Assembly (NCBI GenBank): GCA_030043455.1 | Contig: JASHXQ010000042.1 | Location: forward strand, 1 to 8,239 | Direction: 5' to 3' | Source of the DNA: Nitrososphaerales archaeon | Lineage (GTDB): Archaea > Thermoproteota > Nitrososphaeria > Nitrososphaerales > CADDZS01 | Length of the DNA stretch: 8,239 bases | Shown: piece by piece, positions 1 to 4,734 of the stretch | Layout: each line of letters begins with the position of its first letter | Numbering within the stretch: position 1 is the first letter of the stretch | The notes under the pieces: generated by a model | Seen by the model: the letters and a program-made list of their open reading frames with translations, nothing else | Told to the model about the DNA's origin: nothing | Database searches by the model: none | Translations under genes and position numbers: made by a program

Positions 1-27
1 AACAACCAGCTCTTTTGTAAGCTTGAA

Positions 28-44
28 GCTTCGAATTTCGAAGC
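28..44. repeat. Perfect 8-bp inverted repeat with 1-nt centre
   Basis: The arms GCTTCGAA (28-35) and TTCGAAGC (37-44) are exact reverse complements around one T. The stretch overlaps other short palindromes: GAAGCTTC at 25-32 and GAATTC at 45-50. It lies about 95 nt before the first recognisable gene and could be an operator, or the 3'-end hairpin of a gene lying to the left of the window. Only the symmetry is seen; any role is inference. Confidence 0.5.
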
Positions 45-138
45 GAATTCTCAGCTTTCAATACTCTGACGAAAACAAAATAAACCCACGTATCATGTCT
101 CCTAAAATTGCCTTAATGCGGAGGATGGCGGGGATCAT

Positions 139-648
139 TTGCCAATTCTTGGAATCGGTGTTACTTCTTCCAAAGAATATACTCGGCCTCCTTCGAAAAC
201 CAAGGACACTTTTTGGATAGAAGCGCGCCCGCCTTATCCGGACACCCTCGGAGATCCGAGGCTCGTGGGGAAGTGGGTGGTCTTCGTTGCTCTCCGGAAG
301 CTGGACGAGTCTTGGGAGAAAATCAAGAAATCTACCCTTGAGGCTCGCTTGGGGTTCCTATCAAAGTCCTCTACTGCCAAGAAAAATTTTGCGCCGAACG
401 TTGTGCCCAGCAGGATGATCATGGTATACACCCACGATTACTACGACATGGACGACGTGCTCCGGGTGGGTCGCGAGCTGAATGACCTGGGTTTCGGGAT
501 TGGCAACCCGATGTACTATGAATCGGACGATACGAAATACGCTCATCGCAATGTGGTGAAGGGCGACTCGAATCTTTCGATGTACCGCTGCTTGAAGGGC
601 AGATTCTGGTCGCGAGATGAAAAGAACAACTGGTCTGAAATCTGGTAA
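139..648 (+). CDS. DUF1917/Bles03-like protein (putative phosphothreonine-lyase-domain family)
   Basis: A 169-residue soluble protein that I match from memory to the DUF1917/Bles03 family, which databases sometimes label 'putative phosphothreonine lyase domain-containing'; its biochemical role is not established. Recognisable blocks are FWIEARPPYP (25-34), GKWVVFV (44-50), ESWEKI (57-62), LSKSSTA (74-80) and the segment at 95-110 with MVYTHDYYD followed by an acidic pair. The last resembles the family's VYTYDW-DEEDVMRV block. There is no signal peptide or membrane segment. TTG at 139 is the only usable start between the in-frame TAA at 103-105 and the conserved domain. A TATA-like TTAAT at 113-117 lies about 24 nt upstream, so the message could be leaderless; a GGAGGA at 120-125 is rather far away. 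The gene ends 5 nt before the stop of the opposing gene, and a T-rich run at 662-680 could end its transcript. The family call is fairly secure, the function is not. Confidence 0.75.
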   Translation: MPILGIGVTSSKEYTRPPSKTKDTFWIEARPPYPDTLGDPRLVGKWVVFVALRKLDESWEKIKKSTLEARLGFLSKSSTAKKNFAPNVVPSRMIMVYTHDYYDMDDVLRVGRELNDLGFGIGNPMYYESDDTKYAHRNVVKGDSNLSMYRCLKGRFWSRDEKNNWSEIW

Positions 649-653
649 GTGCC

Positions 654-1058
654 CTAACCAGTTTTCTTTGTTTTCTTTTTCGCGTTGTGAGTCTCCGATA
701 TCTCGATCCTTTTCCGATAGGCTTCCAAGCCCCACTGGGTCATCTTTCCATTTTTGATCAGCTTCCGAGCTCTCTCAACATTTCCGGGAGTCCAAGAGCT
801 TTCCGGTCTTCGGGGAGTGAATTTTCTTCCGAAGGAGGTGTCATCAATTTTCCGGATGCTAATGTCGATCCAGCCATAGGCAAGCGCGATATCTAGAGCT
901 TCTTCGTAACTGAGGGTCTTCTCTCCCGAGTTTTTCCTCGCGAATGTTACCCACGCACCTGCTCGCCGATCGTGATTCAACTTTAGCCAAGATGGCCAAT
1001 CAATGGAGTTTACATAGAGAAGTTCTCCGGGGCCGACTGGTCTTGTGTCCTTTTTCAA
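654..1058 (-). CDS. YdeI/OmdA-like (OmpD-associated, bacteriocin-protection family) protein, short form
   Basis: A 134-residue protein of the YdeI/OmpD-associated family. The family core is clear: an aromatic-rich opening with WPSWLKLNH (21-29), AWVTFARKNSG (35-45), LSYEEALDIAL (49-59), YGWIDISIRKID (61-72), KFTPRRPESSWTPGN (79-93) and NGKMTQWGLEA (103-113). Bacterial relatives are linked to polymyxin/bacteriocin tolerance, but no activity can be assigned to an archaeal copy. They are usually near 190 residues and carry a further C-terminal helical part with an Arg-rich segment. That part is missing here and is replaced by a Lys-rich tail (127-132), with no remnant in the other frames. TTG at 1058 is the first possible start, because an in-frame TGA lies just two codons upstream. 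A TATA-like AATAAAATA (1087-1095, minus strand) lies about 33 nt before it. The gene converges with the DUF1917 gene and diverges from the zinc-ribbon gene. Confidence 0.8.
   Translation of the reverse strand: MKKDTRPVGPGELLYVNSIDWPSWLKLNHDRRAGAWVTFARKNSGEKTLSYEEALDIALAYGWIDISIRKIDDTSFGRKFTPRRPESSWTPGNVERARKLIKNGKMTQWGLEAYRKRIEISETHNAKKKTKKTG
662..680 (+). terminator. T-rich run between convergent genes
   Basis: On the plus strand this stretch is nearly all T (four T, C, three T, G, four T, C, five T). It starts 14 nt after the stop of the DUF1917-like gene. Archaeal RNA polymerase terminates at oligo-T tracts, so this is a plausible 3' end for that transcript. On the minus strand the same bases encode the Lys-rich tail of the YdeI-like protein, so one stretch may serve both purposes. 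Confidence 0.45.
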
Positions 1059-1086
1059 TGCGTATCAAGAGGAGGTGTTGCCGGTC

Positions 1087-1095
1087 TATTTTATT
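1087..1095 (-). promoter_or_regulatory. TATA-like box for the YdeI-like gene
   Basis: Read on the minus strand this is AATAAAATA, centred about 33 nt before the TTG start at 1058. By archaeal spacing (TATA centre about 26 nt before the transcription start) this gives a leader of roughly 6 nt. It is the most AT-rich stretch in the divergent region on this strand. Inferred from position and composition only. Confidence 0.35.
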
Positions 1096-1114
1096 GGGAG
1101 CTTCCCAACCGATT

Positions 1115-1122
1115 CTTATACA
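1115..1122 (+). promoter_or_regulatory. TATA-like box for the CxxC microprotein/zinc-ribbon transcript
   Basis: CTTATACA is centred about 25 nt upstream of the ATG at 1144. That is the spacing expected for a leaderless archaeal message starting at that ATG rather than at the zinc-ribbon ATG at 1188. Supported by spacing only. Confidence 0.35.
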
Positions 1123-1143
1123 GAAGTTGTTGCGAAAGCGTAT

Positions 1144-1191
1144 ATGCAGGTACGTTGTCTTCACTGTGAGCAGCCTGAGAATAGATCATGA
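1144..1191 (+). CDS. Possible 15-residue CxxC microprotein, overlapping the next gene by ATGA
   Basis: This small open frame reads MQVRCLHCEQPENRS and holds a single CxxC knuckle (C5, C8). Its TGA stop (1189-1191) overlaps the ATG of the zinc-ribbon gene (1188-1190) as ATGA, the classic geometry of translational coupling. A TATA-like box about 25 nt upstream makes a leaderless start at 1144 plausible. The frame stays open upstream to 1018, with GTG at 1045 and 1075 and TTG at 1078 as alternative starts; GAGGAGG at 1069-1075 overlaps the latter two. The 9-nt word GTACGTTGT, encoding Val-Arg-Cys, occurs here at 1150-1158 and again in the next gene at 1272-1280. It could be a real coupled peptide, the detached N-terminal knuckle of a frameshifted zinc protein, or chance. 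No function can be assigned. Confidence 0.35.
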   Translation: MQVRCLHCEQPENRS

Positions 1192-1541
1192 AGCTCCCGG
1201 GTTTTTCCAAGAAAAAACGCAAACAGGATCAGAAATCGGAAGAGCCCGTGATCAATTCTGAAGCAGACTGCGTACGTTGTTCGAAAAGAACCGCCAAGCT
1301 ATTGATAGTTACTGGGCAGTGGGACTTTTACTACTGCTATCGCTGTCGTCGCTGGTCCCAGGCTAATTTTGAAGCTAGGCAGATTCTGGAGCCGGTCGAG
1401 GATGCCCGGATGGAAAAGTCTCTAACCTGGTTCTGGAGAACGGAGAGCGAGTTGATGCAGGAAAACGTGCGGGCGATGGCGTGGATGCATTCGGTCATCT
1501 GGGGCAAAGACGATAACGACGAAGAGAGCAAGCTCGTCTAA
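1188..1541 (+). CDS. Small zinc-ribbon protein of unknown function
   Basis: A 117-residue protein I cannot place in a named family. It has a very basic N-terminus (residues 2-16, KKKRK at 8-12), then two CxxC knuckles, C28-x2-C31 and C50-x2-C53, separated by 18 residues. This spacing fits a zinc ribbon, with aromatic residues (F48, Y49, Y51) around the second knuckle. A C-terminal helical region contains several Trp (W81, W83, W99, W105) and the tail is acidic (108-113). There is no signal peptide. The ribbon plus the basic tail would suit a nucleic-acid or ribosome-associated role, but that is a guess. The ATG has no Shine-Dalgarno sequence; instead it overlaps the stop of a short CxxC open frame, which suggests coupled translation. 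A T-rich run follows the stop directly. The 45-nt gap to the amidohydrolase gene leaves open whether they share a transcript. Confidence 0.65.
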   Translation: MKLPGFSKKKRKQDQKSEEPVINSEADCVRCSKRTAKLLIVTGQWDFYYCYRCRRWSQANFEARQILEPVEDARMEKSLTWFWRTESELMQENVRAMAWMHSVIWGKDDNDEESKLV

Positions 1542-1543
1542 GC

Positions 1544-1553
1544 TTTCTTTTTT
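1544..1553 (+). terminator. Oligo-T run after the zinc-ribbon gene
   Basis: Three T, one C and six T begin 3 nt after the TAA stop, without a preceding hairpin. Oligo-T alone is enough for termination in many archaea. The run could equally be part of the promoter region of the amidohydrolase gene, which starts at 1587. Confidence 0.4.
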
Positions 1554-1586
1554 ACTCTGCCCGAATTTCACGACCCAATCTTTGTT

Positions 1587-2567
1587 TTGATCATCGATTT
1601 TCACAACCACTACTATCCCGAAGATTATGTGCGAGAGCTGAATTCGGGTGATGGGTACGCAAGGGTATCTAGCGATGATCAGGGACGGGAGATCATCCAA
1701 TATACCGGAGATTACAATGTGGTTGTGGGACCGCACGTAAAGCTGGAGGACCGGCTCGAAGCGATGGAAAGGTATGGGATCGACCTTCAGGTTCTTTCGC
1801 TTACCACTCCTGGCGTAGATCGAGAAGCCCCTGCTCGTGGTATCAAGCTTGCGAGAGCGGCGAACGATGGTTTTGGAAGGATCTGCGATAAATATCCGGA
1901 TAAATTCCGGGCGCTAGCCTCCCTCCCTGTTCAAGACCCCGGGGCTTCTGTGGATGAGCTCGACAGAGCTGTTAAAGATCTAGGACTAAAGGGAGTGATG
2001 CTTTTTTCCAACGCGAACGGCAGAACTCTGGACTCGAAAGAGTTGATACCGATTTATGAAAAAGCTGCGCAGCTCGATGTACCTCTGTTTATCCACCCTA
2101 CGAGTCCCCTGAACGACCGGGCGATGGGAGATTATCGCCTCATACCTATTATTGGCTTCACCGTTGATACCTCGCTCGCTTTATTCCGGCTTGTCTTCTC
2201 CGGAATACTGGAGCGGATTCCCAACCTGAAGATCGTCGTCGCGCATACGGGAGGAGTATTTCCCTATCTTCGAGGCAGGATCGAGATTGGCTTCAACGCT
2301 TATCCGGAGTGCAAAGTGAACATCTCATCGCCCCCTTCATTTTACTTCAAGAAAAATGTCTGGGTGGACACTGTCTGTTACGACGAGGATCTGCTAATGT
2401 CCACGTACTCCTTCCTAGGCCCAGACAGGATTCTTCTCGGTACCGATTTTCCTCATCAAATCAGCGACATGGCGAGCGCCGTTGGTCGCATAAGAGGACT
2501 GAAAATTCAGGATCGTGAAAAAGAAAAGATCCTCAGTGAAAACACTTCCCGGCTCTTAAAGCTCTAG
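1587..2567 (+). CDS. ACMSD-like amidohydrolase (Amidohydro_2, metal-dependent TIM barrel)
   Basis: A 326-residue cytoplasmic enzyme of the amidohydrolase-2 family. This family includes aminocarboxymuconate-semialdehyde decarboxylase (ACMSD), resorcylate and dihydroxybenzoate decarboxylases, and some lactone hydrolases. The metal site is complete: H6 and H8 in DFHNHYYP, H170 in PLFIHPT, H220 in VVAHTGG and D287 in LLGTDFPH. All sit close to the ACMSD ligand positions, and the length is normal. The conserved segments RYGIDLQVLSL (62-72) and GLKGVMLFSN (133-142) fit barrel strands. The TTG start at 1587 puts the HxH motif at residues 6-8, as expected, and there is no obvious Shine-Dalgarno sequence. 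The tRNA-editing gene follows after 12 nt in the same reading frame, separated by TAG. The substrate is undetermined: an aromatic carboxylate, or a lactone in the sugar-acid route suggested by the downstream genes, are both possible. No kynurenine or catechol-pathway genes are visible in the window. Confidence 0.85.
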   Translation: MIIDFHNHYYPEDYVRELNSGDGYARVSSDDQGREIIQYTGDYNVVVGPHVKLEDRLEAMERYGIDLQVLSLTTPGVDREAPARGIKLARAANDGFGRICDKYPDKFRALASLPVQDPGASVDELDRAVKDLGLKGVMLFSNANGRTLDSKELIPIYEKAAQLDVPLFIHPTSPLNDRAMGDYRLIPIIGFTVDTSLALFRLVFSGILERIPNLKIVVAHTGGVFPYLRGRIEIGFNAYPECKVNISSPPSFYFKKNVWVDTVCYDEDLLMSTYSFLGPDRILLGTDFPHQISDMASAVGRIRGLKIQDREKEKILSENTSRLLKL

Positions 2568-2579
2568 AGGACCACGGCT

Positions 2580-3059
2580 TTGGAAGCAGAAGCTGATACT
2601 CTGCTTAAGCTCTTCAAGGAGCAAGGGATCGAATATACCTTGTACGAGCATGCTCCGGTCTATACATCAGAGGAAGCTTCCAGAGTACGGAACGTGGAGC
2701 TTAAGACCGGCGTGAAGGCGATGCTGGTCCGGGAGAAAGGTCCGGAAGCTAATTTCCTCCTCGCGGATATTGCAGCTGATCGTCGAATAGATTTCACCAA
2801 ACTGGAAGCACTTGCCAAAGTGAAGCACTTTCGTTTCGCCACTCGCGAGGAAGTTCTAGCTCGAACGAAGTGTGAACCCGGATCTGTTCACCCCATAGGG
2901 CGCCTCTTCGGCATCCCCACTTATCTGGACAATACGGTTCTCGATAACCAGTTCGTGAATTTCAACATCGGCATGCTCACCAAAAGTGTGAAGATCCTCT
3001 CCCAAGATCTCCTGAAAGCGATGGAGCCGAACCTGATCAGCGATTTCTCCAAACCTTGA
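2580..3059 (+). CDS. YbaK/ProX-type aminoacyl-tRNA deacylase (trans-editing protein)
   Basis: A 159-residue stand-alone YbaK/ProX domain. Members hydrolyse mischarged aminoacyl-tRNA (for example Ala-, Cys- or Pro-tRNA variants) in the cytoplasm. Family marks are the N-terminal helix followed by YEHAPVYTSEEAS (22-34), the conserved lysine block TGVKAMLV (43-50, K46), a hydrophobic strand FLLADIAADRRID (59-71), and CEPGSVHPIG (98-107), which matches the G-x-V-x-P-x-G loop. Length is normal for single-domain proteins; the exact tRNA specificity cannot be told. The start is TTG at 2580, the first available after the in-frame TAG that ends the amidohydrolase gene. A GAGG at 2567-2570, overlapping that stop, could act as the ribosome binding site. 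The tight spacing says the two genes are co-transcribed, which is an unusual pairing of catabolic enzyme and tRNA quality control. A hairpin follows the stop. Confidence 0.85.
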   Translation: MEAEADTLLKLFKEQGIEYTLYEHAPVYTSEEASRVRNVELKTGVKAMLVREKGPEANFLLADIAADRRIDFTKLEALAKVKHFRFATREEVLARTKCEPGSVHPIGRLFGIPTYLDNTVLDNQFVNFNIGMLTKSVKILSQDLLKAMEPNLISDFSKP

Positions 3060-3060
3060 G

Positions 3061-3089
3061 GTTTTGTAGATTCCAAGGATCGACAAAAC
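3061..3089 (+). terminator. Hairpin directly after the YbaK-like gene
   Basis: GTTTTGT (3061-3067) pairs perfectly with ACAAAAC (3083-3089). Inside, GAT pairs with ATC and CC with GG after one mismatch and one bulge. It begins one base after the TGA stop. There is no T tract behind it, so it may protect or process the 3' end rather than act as an intrinsic terminator. Confidence 0.4.
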
Positions 3090-3096
3090 TGAAACA

Positions 3097-3102
3097 TTTA
3101 AT
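3097..3102 (+). promoter_or_regulatory. TATA-like box for the DUF3830 gene
   Basis: TTTAAT lies about 29 nt upstream of the TTG start at 3129, the spacing of a leaderless or near-leaderless archaeal promoter. It sits after the hairpin that follows the preceding gene, which suggests that DUF3830 starts its own transcript. Confidence 0.4.
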
Positions 3103-3128
3103 CCTCACAGAAAATTGCGGATGAAGTC

Positions 3129-3551
3129 TTGTCCTCAGTAATTCTAGAAATTGATGGTGAGCAATTTTCGGGGATTCTGCATCCGGAAAAAGCTCCGAAG
3201 ACGGTAGGGGCTCTTTTGAAACTGTTGCCCTACCAAACCAGAGTTATTCACGCGAGGTTCAGCGGCGAAGCTATGTGGACTCCACTCCCGACAGATTTCC
3301 CTGTGGATGTCCCTCTGGAGAATCAGACGAGTTATCCGTCGAAGGGAGAGCTGCTATACTATCCGGGTTTTGTCAGCGAGAAGGAAGTCCTGATTCCGTA
3401 CGGTGCGGCCGTATTCTCCAGCAGAGTTGGTCAGTTGCCGGGAAATCATTTTGCAACAATCACGGATAATCTGGATAAACTCGCGGAGATGGGGAAGAAA
3501 GTTCTCTGGGAAGGCGCCAAGAATATCACCTTCCGCAAGGGATCTTCCTAG
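3129..3551 (+). CDS. DUF3830 family protein (cyclophilin-like fold)
   Basis: A 140-residue protein recognised as DUF3830, a family with a predicted cyclophilin-like barrel and no proven activity. Characteristic blocks are EKAPKTVGALLKLLP (20-34), VIHARFSGEAMW (39-50), ENQTSYPSKGELLYYPG (64-80), GQLPGNHFATI (101-111) and VLWEGAKNITF (125-135). The length is typical, and no signal or membrane segment is present. From general knowledge of the family, bacterial members often sit in catabolic clusters with transporters, dehydrogenases and decarboxylases, and the neighbourhood here fits. TTG at 3129 is the first start after an in-frame TAA at 3099-3101, and a TATA-like box lies 29 nt before it. The ATG at 3121 is in another frame. 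The gene ends 73 nt before the oxidoreductase. Confidence 0.8.
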   Translation: MSSVILEIDGEQFSGILHPEKAPKTVGALLKLLPYQTRVIHARFSGEAMWTPLPTDFPVDVPLENQTSYPSKGELLYYPGFVSEKEVLIPYGAAVFSSRVGQLPGNHFATITDNLDKLAEMGKKVLWEGAKNITFRKGSS

Positions 3552-3584
3552 AGGGCTTTCGCTTGCGCTGACTTCCTGGAACTC

Positions 3585-3590
3585 TTAAAA
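3585..3590 (+). promoter_or_regulatory. TATA-like box for the oxidoreductase gene
   Basis: TTAAAA is centred about 37 nt before the ATG at 3625, which predicts transcription starting near 3612-3616 with a leader of about 10 nt. The perfect hairpin sequence 3594-3614 would then lie between the TATA box and the start site. Confidence 0.35.
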
Positions 3591-3593
3591 CAA

Positions 3594-3614
3594 CTGTGCC
3601 GGATTCCGGCGCAG
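3594..3614. repeat. GC-rich inverted repeat upstream of the oxidoreductase (operator or hairpin)
   Basis: CTGTGCCGG (3594-3602) and CCGGCGCAG (3606-3614) pair over 9 bp with one G-T pair around the 3-nt centre ATT. No T tract follows. Its place between the TATA-like box and the ATG suits a repressor site that blocks initiation. A 3'-end hairpin of the DUF3830 transcript is the alternative. Confidence 0.5.
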
Positions 3615-3624
3615 TAACACAATC

Positions 3625-4650
3625 ATGACCGACTTTCGAAAGGTGGGCGTGGGTCTCGTAGGCGTTGGTGCCATGGGCCGTGTCCATGCCGAAAACGTGG
3701 CGTTGAAAATTCCTCACGCAAGGCTCGTTGCAATCGCGGATGCAATCGTAGAACCTGCGCGCAAGGTCGCCGCGAGTCTGAATGTGGGCACTGTCTATTC
3801 CGATTTTTCTGGTCTGATCGACGACAAAAATGTTGAAGCGATCCTCATCGTGGTTCCACCGTACCTGAAGAAGGACATGATCGTAAAGGCTGCAAGAGCG
3901 GGCAAACACGTCTTTGTTGAAAAACCCATGACGCTTTCTTCGAAGGACGCGGATGAAATAATCCGGGAGACGGACAAAGCGGGAGTGAAAATTCAGGTGG
4001 GATATCAGAGGAGGTTTGATCTTTCTTTTCGCAGGGCCGAGCAGGCGATCCGGGACGGAAAGATCGGCAGGATCCTCATGATGTCTTCCCATACTCGCGA
4101 TCCTCCAGGCTTGTCGCCGAATTATTATCTCGACTTTGCAAAGAGCGGCGGGATTATGGCGGACACCTGCAGTCACGATTTTGATGTGATCCGCTGGCTC
4201 TCTGGGGGCGAGGTGGCCAAGGTGTACGCCGACGGGGAAATACTGGTCTACCACAAGGAATTGGATCCTTCGGGAATCCCAGACCACGTGGTGGTGACGC
4301 TTACTCTAAAGGACGGGGCCATGGCTCACATTGATTCGTGCGCCTACGCGGTCTATGGCTACGACGTACAGGCCGAAGTAATCGGGATGAAGGGTGCGGC
4401 TTTCGTAGGCATAGGCGAGAGGTACGCAACGACTATCTTGGACGAGGCAGGCCATCACGGCGAATATCCTGCATCTTACGCGGAGAGATTCGGCCAGGCC
4501 TACCATGACGAAGTGGAGGACTTTGTCGATTGCATTATTCACAATAGAACACCGCGAGTGAGTGCCAGGGATGGAAAGGCTGCGATCGAGATTGGCTTTG
4601 CAGCGGACGAATCCATGAAAAGGAAGGCCCCTGTAACGATGGATAACTAG
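3625..4650 (+). CDS. Gfo/Idh/MocA family NAD(P)-dependent oxidoreductase, inositol 2-dehydrogenase-like
   Basis: A 341-residue two-domain dehydrogenase of the Gfo/Idh/MocA family, which oxidises a hydroxyl of sugars, inositols or related polyols with NAD(P). The N-terminal Rossmann fold shows GLVGVGAMGRVH (10-21, GxGxxG at 13-18) and the strand ending AILIVVPP (72-79). The catalytic block HVFVEKPM (95-102) has the conserved K100. The C-terminal domain has GGIMADTCSHDFDVIRWL (175-192), giving D180 and H184, the other two members of the Lys-Asp-His set seen in inositol dehydrogenases. The length is typical, and there is no signal peptide. ATG at 3625 sits just before the Rossmann strand, and there is no Shine-Dalgarno sequence. 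The resemblance to IolG is at family level and does not fix the substrate. The downstream IolE-like gene and ABC transporter support a role in polyol or sugar catabolism. Confidence 0.88.
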   Translation: MTDFRKVGVGLVGVGAMGRVHAENVALKIPHARLVAIADAIVEPARKVAASLNVGTVYSDFSGLIDDKNVEAILIVVPPYLKKDMIVKAARAGKHVFVEKPMTLSSKDADEIIRETDKAGVKIQVGYQRRFDLSFRRAEQAIRDGKIGRILMMSSHTRDPPGLSPNYYLDFAKSGGIMADTCSHDFDVIRWLSGGEVAKVYADGEILVYHKELDPSGIPDHVVVTLTLKDGAMAHIDSCAYAVYGYDVQAEVIGMKGAAFVGIGERYATTILDEAGHHGEYPASYAERFGQAYHDEVEDFVDCIIHNRTPRVSARDGKAAIEIGFAADESMKRKAPVTMDN

Positions 4651-4665
4651 GATATTGCTTTATTA

Positions 4666-4690
4666 CCGGCTGCGGATTTTTCCGCAGTGG
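4666..4690. repeat. Inverted repeat between the oxidoreductase and binding-protein genes
   Basis: CTGCGGA (4670-4676) and TCCGCAG (4681-4687) are exact reverse complements around TTTT. CC (4666-4667) and GG (4689-4690) can extend the stem across a small internal loop. It lies 16 nt after the oxidoreductase stop and just upstream of the TATA-like box of the next gene. It could be a 3'-end hairpin or an operator; its half-site resembles that of the repeat at 3594-3614. Confidence 0.5.
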
Positions 4691-4698
4691 CAATTCCG

Positions 4699-4706
4699 TT
4701 AAATAA
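4699..4706 (+). promoter_or_regulatory. TATA-like box for the solute-binding protein gene
   Basis: TTAAATAA is a good match to an archaeal TATA box, centred about 32 nt before the GTG at 4735. The predicted leader is about 5 nt. Highly expressed binding proteins usually have their own promoter, which fits. Confidence 0.5.
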
Positions 4707-4734
4707 GCTCTGACCCGCCTGCTCGCAAGAGCCC

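Noticed and set aside
23..220. A 65-codon plus-strand frame at the left edge, considered as a frameshifted N-terminus of the DUF1917-like gene
   Set aside because: The conserved domain starts after the TTG at 139 in its own frame, and the translation here shows no family feature. Nothing calls for a frameshift.
361..735. A 124-codon open frame on the minus strand
   Set aside because: It is antisense to the DUF1917-like gene and also overlaps the 3' end of the YdeI-like gene in another frame; the His/Val-rich translation matches no family.
944..1261. A 105-codon plus-strand frame overlapping the YdeI-like and zinc-ribbon genes
   Set aside because: It overlaps two better-supported genes in other frames and its translation resembles no known domain.
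2565..2567. TAG between amidohydrolase and YbaK-like frames as a possible pyrrolysine codon
   Set aside because: TAG ends five of the nine genes or more in this window, so it is an ordinary stop here, and both proteins have full normal lengths.
3526..4287. A 253-codon open frame on the minus strand
   Set aside because: It lies almost wholly antisense to the well-supported oxidoreductase, and its translation shows no recognisable domain and an odd composition rich in His and Arg. It is a by-product of the codon usage of the real gene.
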